A program made the position numbers and the translations under genes. The notes beneath the pieces are model-generated. The model was given only the letters and a program-made list of their open reading frames with translations. It was not told the origin of the DNA and did not search any database. A stretch of DNA of 64,000 bases from Sipunculus nudus (Eukaryota > Annelida > Sipuncula > Golfingiida > Sipunculidae). Of the stretch, positions 11,933 through 23,589 are shown piece after piece (the stretch's first letter is position 1; every line of letters begins with the position of its first letter). The stretch lies in NCBI GenBank assembly GCA_026874595.1, contig CM049314.1, forward strand, positions 27,045,729 to 27,109,728. The letters run 5' to 3'.

Positions 11933-13305
11933 GATCAGCTAAGTAAAATATTTGATGAGGAAGCCTTTAAAATATTTTAGTTGAGACTCATCTAATTATC
12001 CTTGTAGTTCATCATTATGCCTATACGGACATGAAACTACTTTCTGAATTATCTGAGAAAAGTGGAAATACAATTTTGGCTCACAGCAAGGTCAGCCTAT
12101 ATATATATAGCTTACATACAAAGACCAGTCACATGATTTATTTACCTGTTAGCTTATAGCTTATAGCTACATTCGTTCCTGGGATAATTGGTAACAGCTT
12201 TAATATTGTGTATGCACACATATGAAATTATGACATGACATCGACCCATGTGACTTTCAACCACCATGTGACTAACAACCAATTTGCACAAAAACGATAA
12301 ACATATGTCCCCTAACAAGTGTGATATGAACATACCAAAAAGTGAGATATATGCAGTGATAGCCAGAGACAGAAATTGTAAAAAGAAAAATACACGCTGA
12401 ACACTCTAACGGTGACTAAAGATAATTGAGATCTAATTTCTTCTTACGTTGTTTCTGACAGATGTGACCATATTTGTTGTCTTCACAATTGCCGTATCGA
12501 TAAGCCATATTTGTCTTTATTAAAATCGTACGTGGCTTTTCACGAATACCTGCACTGGAAACAATGAACAATGAACCTGCAAGAAAATATATCGCCATTT
12601 AAGTAAACAATGTTGAATGTAAATTTATCGTCATTGCCTTTACGGATGTCTATGTAAATTTGATTTAGTCCCCTCTATAGGTTGTATTGGAAGGGGTTTA
12701 TCTGTATATCTATGAGTCCATCCTCTGATAAGCCCTATCATGTATTACGTAGTCCGGGAGATTTTAGTTATTAAACGTTGACTAAAAAAGTTAGGTAACA
12801 AATTTCCAAGATTAGTATGTAAATGCGAATCACTGAAATTTATTAGAGTCTAGACAGAAAGAAAGTTGTTCATACACAAAATAGTAATAATTTAACATAA
12901 ATATATCTAAAACATATAAATTATACCGAACCCTTTTACATTTTGTATACATATATTAAATACATATATGAAATCTATAGAAATGGGACTGGAATGACAC
13001 TGCGTTGAAACAAAAAAAAATTCTGCAATTAGTGATTTTTTTTTATATTTAATGGCGGCTTTGATCGAGCACAAACATTGACAAGAGAAAGAACCTAAAA
13101 CATACCTAAAACTAAATTGCACAAATACATGAAACCATGCATTATTGTTTGATATTCGTCCTCTTCCTCACTGAAACAAATACAAAGCTTGTTAATGTTG
13201 GATTCGCAAGTACAATATCTTGCCAAACAAAATAATAATCACCCTAGATACCATCCGGTATTTTAAATTTATCCGATATGACATAGCTTATGGGCTACAA
13301 TTGCT

Positions 13306-13311
13306 TATAAA
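13306..13311 (+). promoter_or_regulatory. TATA box candidate for LRR-Ig gene 1
   Basis: TATAAA 70 bp before the chosen ATG. The duplicated gene has TATATA at the aligned position (40875-40880), and a conserved GCGAGTGTTAGC or ACGAGTGTTAGC lies ~30 bp downstream, where transcription would start. Confidence 0.45.
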
Positions 13312-13375
13312 CTTTCATAACCACAAAAGTGCCAGTGTGAGCGAGTGTTAGCGTTGCCTGATGCAGGAACAAGCA

Positions 13376-14690
13376 ATGGATATATTCCTTGCACGGTGGG
13401 TTATCATATTGCAGCTGGTTTCAGTTAATCGTGTACAAACAAGCACGGTAAGCACTTGTCAATATAGGCCAGACTGCGGACTATGCTTTTTCTCCGAATG
13501 GAATGGAATACTCAATACTTCATTTCCAACGTATTTTGCCTCCCTTAAAACCTTAAACTTTTCAAGGTGTGAGGTATCGTACATAGGATCAAACATTTTC
13601 ATGACTATGAAGTCCATTCGGCATCTCGTACTGTCACATAATGATATAACATCCATAGACGATAACATGTTCTATGGTCTGTTAGAAGTCAATGAACTAT
13701 ACCTAGACAATAACGAAATAGAAAAGTTGCAGCATCGTGCATTTCGAAATTTGTATCAGCTGGAAATCCTGGACCTTCACAGTAACAAGCTGACGCACAT
13801 ACCGGCAGGAAACTTCCAGGACTTATCACGTTTGCAGTATTTGGATCTCAGCTCTAATAACTTAACCAGTATACACCTTTGATCGATTCCTCACATTGAA
13901 TAATCTGAAAGTGGTTAGACTGTCAAATAACATGACATATCAGGCCACATTCAGAAATACCTGGCCTGCCTCGTTTGAGTGGCTTGATTTAACATCAAAC
14001 AAGATCAGGCTATTACCATACTTACCGCCTTGTAACGCTACAATAACATTAATGGATAACGATATTCACTGTGGTTGCAAACTGCCAAATGATACATTCC
14101 TGCCATCAGAAACATGCAAGGTACAGTTTAAATGTGCTTCACCTAAACATTTCACACATTTGTCTCCTTTTGTTAATTTTTCCAACGGCGCTTTTGGCGT
14201 GAAGCGATTAGCCATAATAAAATATTCCACGACACTGCTGGGAAAGCTCAAGGAATTTCTGTATATGTACAATACCACTTTTTCTTGTATGATTACTCTA
14301 CCAGACTTTGAATTCAACGAAACTCACATTAACTGTCATGCCTTTTCTAACCCTGCACCAACTGTTGAGTTCTACAGACAAGGTGAATTACTGGGATCAC
14401 AGAAGCCATATAAAGACGGAGCAGGCGTAACCTTTGTGTCAGCAGAGACAAACACTTCACAAGATGAATACACCTGCATTGCAAGAAACGATGTGACCAT
14501 GGAGGAGGTTGTGGGAACGCTAACGGTAGGGACAATAGCAGGAACAAGCTCTACGGGCCGTATAAAAGGACCCTCAGCCGATATTCCCGCCCAAGTGTTT
14601 AACCCCATTGTCACGGTTTTAATTTCTTCTGCCATGGTAACTCTAACTCTTATCACTTTCACTTTGTACATAGGAAAGTGGTTTTGTTAA
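13376..14690 (+). pseudogene. LRR-Ig transmembrane protein, copy 1 (single exon, 1-nt frameshift)
   Basis: The encoded family protein is a type I cell-surface protein. The start at 13376 (MDIFLARW) is chosen because the paralogue begins at the same point; an ATG five codons upstream is not conserved. A signal peptide spans about residues 1-22 and LRRNT cysteines are at 28, 34 and 37. About seven LRRs follow (for example LRHLVLSHNDIT, LEILDLHSNKLTHIP), then an LRRCT (NDIHCGCKLP..ETC..QFKC) and an Ig domain with cysteines in INCHAFSNPAP and DEYTCIARND. A helix near the end precedes the C-terminus GKWFC. There are many N-glycosylation sequons. A TGA at 13880-13882 breaks the frame in LRR 5. Alignment to copy 2 shows one extra base in ACACCTTTGATC relative to ACATTTTAATC, and one-base removal restores the reading through to 14690. 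This is either a young pseudogene or an assembly indel. A recognition or adhesion role is inferred from the architecture; there is no signalling domain. Confidence 0.85.
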
Positions 14691-15072
14691 AGTGCGAATA
14701 CTGGTTTAAGTGTAAAAGGTAGGGTGTCGCTTATGGTCAGAGATATTTTATGGCAGAAACAAGCTTTTTTGAACATTCCAGTGTTCTAGTAATTAAAACG
14801 AAAATGTATAAATATTGAGATATATATTGTCACATAATATGTGTCACCTGTTTATGATCCTCTTGTTACTGAATAAGTTTAAAGGTAATGTTCAAAATGT
14901 TTTAAACGGTTAAGAATTCGCACGGTTAACATTTTAGCCTTATGTACAAAACTGTCCATAATCTTATGGAATTATGTGTAACATATGGCCCACCATTATA
15001 CTGGAACATATTAGCACATTAGTTGACTATCGTTTTGAAAAGCTGACAGTTCGGCAGAACCTTCACTGAGAT

Positions 15073-15078
15073 AATAAA
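15073..15078 (+). terminator. Polyadenylation signal candidate, LRR-Ig gene 1
   Basis: AATAAA about 385 bp after the stop codon. It sits near the 3' edge of the duplicated block, and copy 2 lacks an exact match at this position. Confidence 0.3.
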
Positions 15079-15249
15079 GGAATCGTAGCACAGTTCCAAG
15101 GTTATATTTCAAAAATGACTTTGTACGCGGTTAACGTTTATTGTAAACACCCAAAAGTAATCTTTCACCATAAATCGGGGTTAATTCTACAGCGCCATCA
15201 CCATCTGCAAAAGGCCAATACAAGATGCGTAGGTCACATAACCTGCAGA

Positions 15250-15410
15250 TATATGGTAAACGTAATCTGTAATTGTAATCAATTACAATCGATTTCATTT
15301 CATTTTAGTGATCGTAATCGATTCGATTCCTTTTAAACAAAGTAATTTTGATAGTATTTGATCACTCTACCAATGTAATTGCAACTCATTGTAAATAGAT
15401 TACTTTGCTA
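15250..15410. repeat. GTAATCG/ATCGATT-rich element end
   Basis: Dense reiteration of TAATTGTAATCAATTACA, GATCGTAATCGATTCGATT and AAACAAAGTAATT. A similar block lies at 20745-20885. Such TAATCGATTAC-rich ends are often transposon subterminal repeats. The hAT-like remnant at 15.9 kb lies just inside. Confidence 0.4.
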
Positions 15411-15917
15411 TTTTCCAATTTTAAAAAGATACAGTTAGTATTTCCGTAAAAAACGCATATTTCATGTTTACCACTGATGTAAAACATCATTAAGAGATAA
15501 TTAGTCAGACATCGAATCATACTTGAGTAGTAGATGTGTCTGATTGAACCTAGCTGGATCGTGTGTGCGAGCATATTGGGATGAAATGATAGAAGAATAT
15601 ATAAAATCAGAGTTTGATATTAGATATCTATATCTTGTTTAGTATGGTAATTATAACTTTATGAAAGGCCATGTTGAAGTGCTCACTGTAACAACTCTTA
15701 GCTCTGCTTACTTGTGCAACTGGTATTGTAAAAATGAGCAGTTATAGTGAGCCAGGTATTCTTTACCTACCAGTTACTTCTTATTTATAAGTTATCCTTA
15801 AGTCCGAGCAGTTAATCTTAATTATGTAACCTATCGTTATAAATATTTAGACATTTGATAGGCAAATTAGATTCAAGTCCAACTTAGTAACTGTCACACT
15901 GAAACTGCCTCTCTCTT
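15411..15917. other. Non-coding stretch
   Basis: AT-rich; no recognisable coding sequence. It may be the eroded interior of the hAT element whose C-terminus follows. Confidence 0.35.
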
Positions 15918-16013
15918 CCAGCTACATCAGCTCTGGTCGATAGATTGTTCAGTGTTGCCAGTAAAGTTTTCTGCCCTGATAGTGGAGGAGCATATGTAGC
16001 AAATTCGTTTTGA
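15918..16013 (+). pseudogene. hAT transposase C-terminal (dimerisation) fragment
   Basis: The frame reads PATSALVDRLFSVASKVFCP then DSGGAYVANSF and a stop. This is the signature of the hAT-family C-terminal dimerisation domain (PATSA.VER.FS.AGK....R..L). The usual second half, with the conserved R..L and the hydrophobic helix, is degraded. In-frame stops occur upstream and no BED finger or catalytic region is readable. Inferred to be a dead DNA transposon relic. Confidence 0.65.
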
Positions 16014-16752
16014 GTAAATTTTATTTGTAAAATTATGACACCCCTTGCATTTTTGTTCTTCATCTTTCTATGAAGCATAAAAAACATGGTGTCAATTTTT
16101 TAAATCAAAGTGACCCGTTAACATACCAGATATGTTGGCTATACACCCAAAATATTAAATGCTATATACACATATGGTTTATTTTCTCCTTTAAATATGA
16201 TGGCATCTGCCAATATTTCATTCTAATCCGTTTGCTTATACTCTGTACACAAGTAGTGAGAAGCTTCACCAATGCGAGATCAGTAGCGCCAAATATATAC
16301 AGTGGACACGCCACGTGGTAGCTGTACTGCGTGACTTCACAAATCAAAATTTTGCAAGCATCAAACCGGTCTTTCTTCTGTGTTTCTTCTTTAATTTCAC
16401 TTCTCCTTGTTTTTTTTTTTAGTTCTGCATGCTCAAGATTGCAGTCTGCTCATGCAGTCTGCTAATGGTAAACAAACACACGGGGACTATGTTTACTCGC
16501 ATACAAAATCATAACAACCAATAAAACAGGCTAACTGATGAGTTCAGTGTTGATAAGTGTTGATAAGTAACGAGCTCTTTAGCTCTTGAGTCATAACAAA
16601 TGGATTTGACATTTAAATCAGTGATGATTTATTATTGGCAAATAATATCACACTTCATATAAGTACCACATTTTTGGCCCCAGGATTCAAGGTAAGGCCA
16701 CAATGACAATTGTCAGGTCCTTAATACAGGTCTTTTTCCTTATAATTACATT
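16014..16752. other. Non-coding stretch
   Basis: Only overlapping short frames on both strands (16070-16347); none has recognisable motifs. Confidence 0.4.
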
Positions 16753-17604
16753 TGTTACGGGTGCCCTTTTATTGTGTGCAATTTTCTTACAGATGATTGT
16801 TATATTGTGCGCACGGGTGTTCCATGTGTTGTTGGCGTTTGGTTTGTGTGCCACGCGTAGCTCGTGCTGTGGCGGCCTCGCCTGGCCGTATGTTGCAGGC
16901 TCGGTTTAATCCGCATTGGTTGAACCCTAGATCCACAGCGTTCTTTGTTCTGGTATGTTCTTGAACGTGTGTACTGTGTTAGATTCCTTGGAATGTTTAG
17001 GCCGTGGAAGGTTCACGGCTGGAGATGAAAAGTTATAAATAGGGGGCTGTGTTTTAGAGCCGAAAGAGAGGTGAGAGAATATTCCAGAGGACACAGAAGC
17101 GTGTATGTCAGTTTGTGGGACCTATCCCGATAAGTGCTGCATTTATAGATTTTCTTCAGATTTACTTCTGGATTTTTGTGACGAATCTTATTTGGTCTTC
17201 AGTTTACTTTTTGGATTGTTACAAGAGTTTTACATTGGACTGTTATTCTTCGAGAGAATTCGTGTGAACTGTTCGTCAGGTTTATACATTTTAAAGGATT
17301 TACCGCTGTGACAGTGGTGGTATCCAGGTACTGTGCACTTTGTTTATTTTACTGTATGATTGTATTGATTTTCTGTTATACTGCTGTTATACTGTGTAAT
17401 TGTATTGATTTAGTGTATTGTAATGTTACGGTTGTTTTAAGAATAAATTATATTTATTTGTTAAGAAAAAACCACTGACTTCTTTTTTCATTCCCCTAGA
17501 CATTTCCCGCTGCCTAGTGTTACAGAATCTGATTTTTTTTATCTCCTTGACTGAATGTATGTTCATCACGCATACGTGATCTGTTGATACTAGGTTCCGT
17601 AACA
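16753..17604 (+). mobile_element. Solo LTR, copy 1
   Basis: Begins TGTTACGG and ends CCGTAACA, a perfect 8-bp inverted terminus of the TG..CA type. It is flanked by CATT on both sides (16749-16752 and 17605-17608), a candidate 4-bp target duplication. It contains a TATAAATA box at 17034-17041 and AATAAA at 17442-17447 in the order expected for U3-R-U5. A second copy lies at 45382-46139 and shares, for example, GGCTGTGTTTTAGAGCCGA and GTGGTGGTATCCAGGTACTG. No internal gag-pol is attached, so each copy is a recombined solo LTR. Two short frames inside are not genes. Superfamily (Gypsy-like?) not determined. Confidence 0.75.
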
Positions 17605-20600
17605 CATTGCATTACTGTACGTGTACTCCCTTTTTACATTCCATAGAAGATGATACACGCTTTCATGGGCGGTATAGAAAGATGCTTGCAGTTATTCCAA
17701 TTCACAAATTAATCAACTTATTTTTTCTGGTAATCTTAATTTGAGCTTAGTGTTTATTTCTTACCACATATGGGTTCAGGAAATACATAAAGCCAGCAAG
17801 AATTATTTAAGAGATCTGTCATATTTGTTTGAATTAAAAGGACGAAACCATCATAATTTAAGGTTTTGCAGTGTATGACCTTGATGGCATTCATACACAG
17901 CTGTAATTTCTTCCATATTCATCTAAACATTGCAAATGAAATAGTGTTTAATTTAACAGGTTATAACCTTCGAATTCAATATTTGCCAAATCTGGATACA
18001 GATGATTTAATTATACTCACGTAAATTTAACAAATTGTTCATGTTTTTGTTGGAGAGAGAAGTTAGTCAGATCCTTTGAGACTCAGTCACTTGACATTTG
18101 GATATGAATGCTGACAACACACAGAAGACTTTCTGGATTATAACACAAATGAATTTTCTATCACAATGTGCCATGTCAGAAGGGTTAAATCTAGTAACTA
18201 ATTAAAGAAAATTTGAGTGTGTTCCTCAACCTCAATATTGACTTTCTCCATGTGTATCCTCTAACTAAAATGTCAATAAATTTGTTATTGTTTCTATTAC
18301 ATTTATTCAAATTACAATAATAATATGGGAATATTTGACTGAATACCTGACAATATGGAAACTTTTAATTACATTTAAGGCATAAGTTTTCTTCATAAGT
18401 TGCACATCATTCACCTTGTGTGCCAACTCGAAATATTATCAGAGAAATTAGCATTAGTTAAGTAAGCCTCCAACATTACAATGTTTGTGTTTTTGATAAA
18501 AAAAATAAAATATAACAAAATCGACTCAGATGAATCATGTACAATGAGCTTCTGCCTCTGACATGCTGTGCATTTACTTACTTTAGCAAATAAAGCATAT
18601 GCAGTGGCAGCCATCCCATATTCCATGAAGTATCATAAAAATATCTTCATTTTAATCTGAATCTTAAATTTTTGCCTTTATTATCCAGATAGTGTACTTC
18701 TCATTCACTCTATAGATTACTGTTTTCTTTAATAGAATGTTGTACCAATGATCTTGCCTGTAGGAAAGGAACAGCTTATCTTGCCATTGTGTGATTTCAA
18801 ATTAAATTTCCTGTGAGTTTAATTTCTTGGCAAAAACTAACGCAAATTATCTTTATATCTTTTAAGCCATTTCAGGATAATGAAAAAATGGGACAAGTGT
18901 TTAATAATAATCAATACTTAACTTATTTTCCATTGTTCTGTCTCATTTCTGTTAAGATTTTTTTTTGTTTTATTATTGTATTGGTGTTGCCTAAATGATC
19001 CTATTTCATATACCCAGAAATGTAAATAAAAAATTAACCCTCCAAAGAAAACATTTAAAAAAATGACCTGTAAGGGGGGGGGTTAAGGTGGGATAGAAAA
19101 TCATATGCAAACACCTAGGAGAAAGTGATATGACTCAATGTGACACTGTAGAATATTGCTTAGATTTAAAATTAAATTTCAAAAGAAGATTGTTTTCCTG
19201 AACTGAACTTTACTTTCATATATTTTCCTTAAAAATGTCTTTCCCCTAACAGACTCCTAAATTTATTTTTCATGAAAATATGTTTTCCATTCAATGTTAA
19301 TTATGTGTCCTTAATTATGTGTCTCATCCTACTGTAAACATCTGTAAATATTTGTTTACTGTTAACTACCTGACGTCCAGGGCGGATAGAAATTATCACT
19401 GAAGAGTTAAATAATTCATTGAAACACCTGACCTACAGAGGGTCTGTTTAACCTGAATGTTATGTAATTGCTGCACAAAGAAGTTTTTGGGATTGTGTGA
19501 CCAGCGTTGTAAATATGTTTTGCTTGGTCATATGTCCTCAAAAAGATACATTGTGAATTTTGGACTAAGGAACTTTTCCTAAAATTTTGTCATGGATCAG
19601 TTAGATGTAAGAGAGGATCTGGCACTAAATACGGCCAAAGTTGCTTCTTTTGTCTTCTGTTTATTCTTCACCAAAAAAAATCTATAAAATATCCCTCCTC
19701 TAAAAACTTTTATTAATTCTTTCTTTGCTCATGACCAAAATATCCACAAAGCTACCTAAACTTCTTTAATAACATCTAGATATACTCTTTGGATTACCTA
19801 GCCGTAAAAGCTGTAAATGGATTCACTATCGGCGAGTGAGATAATGGTGTCAGTGATAAAAAAAATGGATTGACAAAGTTGCGAAGTCATGATGGAAGTA
19901 TAACAGGGTCATTTTCATATATTCCGTATAAATGAAGCTAGATATTTATCTACTAGTGAGAACCAGGGATCACAGAGCTATACTGTATACGATACATGTA
20001 CAGGTTACCTGAAATCGGCATACCTATCACAAAATGGACTGCAATGAAATTGTGTGGACCATTGGACAACGAAGAACTGATTAATTGTTCATTGTTATAC
20101 TGTTAATTGTTAAGTTGATGTTTATGCGGATCCAAGTAATAGCGGAGGTATGCGCTCTATAAGTGCTCTCTAAGTTTTATTTATAAATGTGTTAATGAAG
20201 TTTTATGAATTTAGTCCAAGTTATTATGAGCTTATGGATCACACTGACCATTCTGAGTTGTAATGTGGCAAGGTTTTCCTTAAAAATAAATATACATATT
20301 GACCCTCGATTTTATCCCTAAAATCAAATTTGGCCCGAAAAAAAAAATGACCAAACCCCTTCAGAAAAATTGACACCAAATATTTCCAGAGATTAAGGCT
20401 TTAGGATTACAAAAATGTATGGTGTTCACTATTTACAAAGAAACATTACTCGGTGACATATGCTCCCACACTATGAGCGCTGTTACCTCACAGATAAACA
20501 AGTTGAAAGACATGTTTATAAAGTGCAAGAAGCATTTGAAGCTATGTAAATCATTTCTAATGTTACTTCAGACTGCTGACTACATCCATTTTATAACTTG

Positions 20601-20744
20601 ATGAGACTAACAATTCTTTCAACGTTGGCAGAAGTTTTTGTTTTCTTTGATATATTTGAATAAAGGTTAGAACATGTAATTTTGGTGTTGCCTTTTGACA
20701 GTATTAAGGTTTGTAACCATAGCTAGCTGTAACCATGGTTAATT
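17605..20744. other. Long non-coding stretch
   Basis: Over 3 kb of AT-rich sequence with short, motif-free frames (18411-18626 minus, 18813-18998 plus, 20419-20601 plus). There is a poly-G run near 19073-19082. No gene or terminal repeat recognised. Confidence 0.45.
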
Positions 20745-20885
20745 TTTAGAGTAAACAAAGTAATTGAAATCGTTATCGTAATCAATCACATGCACTTATT
20801 TTGGTAATCGTAATTGTTATCGTAACCATATACTTTTTAAAATTTTTTATAATCATATTTGATTACATATATAGAGTAATCACCC
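20745..20885. repeat. GTAATCG-rich element end
   Basis: Contains AAACAAAGTAATTGAAATCG, GTTATCGTAATCAATC and GGTAATCGTAATTGTTATCG, related to the 15250-15410 block. It may bound an old transposon or be an independent copy. Confidence 0.4.
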
Positions 20886-21079
20886 CAAGACGATCACCTA
20901 TTTGCCAGACGATCATATTCTGAAATATCGATTCTAAGGGGAACTTTGTCAACGCAAGCCCTCACCCAACCGCATCATACGGCACAATCTCTTGACAACT
21001 GCTCCTGTTTAAAGTGTTACAATACTAATTTATAAATAAAGATATAATCAATGACTTACCATACAACCTTGCCGGTTAC

Positions 21080-21900
21080 CTAATGAAAATGCAAATAGCC
21101 TGTATGGCCAATGTCATTTTGTATACAAGACTGTATTTTGGGACACATTGGTTTCATAACATTTACTATTTGATATTTATGCCTTGTTTTTTTTTTTAAT
21201 ATAACAAGGCGCAACCAATTATGTTGTACATAGTCAAATGCTTTTGCAAAATCAATGTATAAACAGTAAAACCTTCCTTTTCTTCCAAGTAAGTAATTTT
21301 TAACTAAAGCATGCAAAATGAATGCCTGGTAAATTGTAGAATACCCATTTCTATGACCATTCACATAAAATATTCATTCGCTCTACTGAAAGAGCGTATA
21401 GTTTAAACCTTTAGAAAAATGTTCCAGTAATATTTAATTAGGATATCCCATTATAACAAGCAGAAATATTTAAAGAACCCTTCTTGTGTATAAGCAATAT
21501 TATTTTCCTTTCATCAAATAAAGATCCCTTATGCAAAATATTATTAAATTAAAGTGATTTTATAATATTCAGCTGAAGTCAATCTGGGCCATGGGTTTTT
21601 TTACTGCTTATTTGATAGCCTTAGTTCAAGTACTGTTATATCATTGTTAAGTTATCTACATATAAAATTACAGTTTTAATTATTGTTGAAGTATGTGTCA
21701 GCCACTTCATTTTTATTTTCATTAAGTAAATCTCTGAAATGATTAAACAAATCATCTGCGGGGATATAATTAACACTCTTCAGTTTCTTAAAGCAACGTT
21801 TAATACAGACCCATAACTTTATAGTTTTACCCTTTTTTTACTATTTAAAGTGTGCGCTTGTTTGAATTTATTTTTGTTATCCCAATAATACTTTAATTAT
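21080..21900 (-). mobile_element. Non-LTR retrotransposon (LINE) fragment, RT palm region
   Basis: The minus strand encodes part of a reverse transcriptase. Near 21.7-21.8 kb there is KRCFKKLKSVNYIPADDLF then FNHFRDLLNENKNEV, the region before the RT domain. Further on is a degraded fingers region. An open frame (21364 to 21080) then reads HRNGYSTIYQAFILHAL, then GRFYCLYIDFAKAFDYVQH, the palm motif carrying the first catalytic Asp (F.DFSKAFD.V.H), and VMKPMCPKIQSCI. The fragment stops before the second catalytic motif (Y.DD). Frameshifts separate the parts, so it is dead. It differs from the 7.8-8.45 kb LINE in region covered; whether they are one family cannot be told. Confidence 0.75.
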
Positions 21901-22189
21901 TGTCTTTTCATTGAAAATTTAGTCAAATCATACATGTTTCCAGACACCCCATATCTATTAAGGGCTGTATATTTAATCAACGTTATCATTAATAAGTTAT
22001 GATAATTAATTATCAATCAATTAATATTGTCATTTAAAAGTTCATCTATAGCCTGTAATAAAAGTTTGTACCTTTTCCATGTTGTTGTGTCCACAATGTT
22101 ATCTTAAACCTTTTTAGGAGATTCAACGTTTAGGGTACATTTCACTGGAAATAATCTCATAAATCAACCTTAAAACTGTACATGTTTAT
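21901..22189. other. Non-coding stretch
   Basis: Probably further eroded LINE sequence. No readable domain. Confidence 0.3.
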
Positions 22190-23589
22190 TTTTTAATAAA
22201 ACGTTCACTACTAACGACAAATGTCAGTCAAATGTCATATCCCCGAAAAAATGGACACTCCAGGTTTTTTACAGAGAGAACTAAAACGACTGAAACTCAC
22301 ACATTAACCATAGAGGATGATTAAAAACAGGAGTAAACAAAATAGAAAATACATTAAAAGTAAATTAAATTTCTCTTGAGAGGCGTTCCGCACATATATG
22401 GCGATGATCACTAGAGTCCACATAATCACACAAAATCACATTGCCCTTTTTACTACTGAGTACACTTCACACACGAGTTTATACGGCTGTTGATCACACG
22501 ACCAACGTGCACATGACATTGGAATGCCAGCATCTGGCCAAGGTCGCTTACAATGTGTATACACAGTAACTCAATAGTGCTTCATGCCACTTAACAACAC
22601 AGTTCTCTATTGAGGTATTAAATATGGTAAAAATCCTAGATCACTGACAGATAGGCTCACAGTCTTTTCTGCAGGAACACTTAGGAAATGTGTGTCTTTG
22701 CAAAATAATCCTGGATGTATCCAGCACTGTGAATCTAAATATGCCACTGTGCAAGACAATATTCAGTACCACTCACGATTAGCGTACATATTGTCCTGGT
22801 CTGTTACTTGACTCCACTACGGCAGAAACAGATCAACGGTTTACAAGTTCTTCTGTGAATATGATTTCGCTCGCAATTCCGTTAGAGAAGTCTCCGTGAT
22901 AGCCCTAAGACATTGACGTTCTACGCTCAGGTACATCCTAACTCAGCTGACCAGACAGTGTCGGGCCCAAATCTAGACCGATGACAAACGTCAGACTACA
23001 CTCACTGGCATTCTGACCTAGGAGATTGTCAATTTCTTCCAGCATCCACAGCTTATATACGTCTGTTGACTTTTTACACATCCTGACCGCTTTGTGACCT
23101 ATCGCCTCACAGTATTATGCGGCCTGTTAATAATTGCGTGAATTCTAAATGAACAGGCATCTGGACAGGAAACATGGGAAAGAATCAAATGTGCAGGTGT
23201 GCTGCCCTTGAAGTCTAAAGCAAACAATATTACTACAGGAACTGTCTAGACATGAACCGTTTCCCACGGAATGATACCTGTACTTAATCCAAGATCAAAC
23301 AAAACACCTAGGTTCGCTAAACATCGATATATGATTTTCTCTATTAATGTATAACAAATTATAGAAACAATCATCTGGTTGTACTCCTTACTTACATGCG
23401 CGGTAAATTTATTAAGTCACAGATCTCGGGTGACCTCAACAACCTCTGCCCAGCATGTGTTACACATGTGTTCACCCTGCGGCCTGTTGGGATACCCAGA
23501 ACAATTAAAACTAGAAATTGGAAGACAAAAATACAGACAACTTCAAAAGTCACAGCGTTTACAAATTATTTCTATTCTGGCTTATCTTA
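22190..23589. other. Unclassified, relatively GC-richer repeat-like block
   Basis: Composition changes sharply from the AT-rich flanks, with many CACA/GTCA words and few long A/T runs, as also at 26.05-26.87 kb. A phrase CTCTTGAGAGGCGTTC near 22372 resembles CTCTAGAGAGGTGCTC at 10.42 kb. Two overlapping frames at 23379-23642 have no known motifs. I suspect an LTR or other transposon remnant but could not define ends. Confidence 0.35.

Larger units (their letters stand above)
11866..15110 (+). repeat. Segmental duplication copy 1 (carries LRR-Ig gene 1)
   Basis: Collinear with 38131-42745. Matching landmarks in order are: a (TA)n tract then GATCAGC; a GAGACTCATC/TAGACTCATC block; an ACGTGACTAACAA or CATGTGACTAACAA block (12.26 and 39.08 kb); CGAACCCTTTTAC (12.93 and 40.49 kb); GCATTATTGTTTGATATTCG (13.14 and 40.72 kb); the gene; AAAATGTATAAATATT downstream; and GAATCGTA.CAC.GTTCC near the 3' edge. 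The copies differ by many substitutions and indels; copy 2 is longer, mainly in the 39.2-40.5 kb part. Confidence 0.8.

Noticed and set aside
14066-14671. Three overlapping minus-strand frames (66-99 codons)
   Set aside because: Shadows of the LRR-Ig coding strand; not conserved as protein in copy 2.
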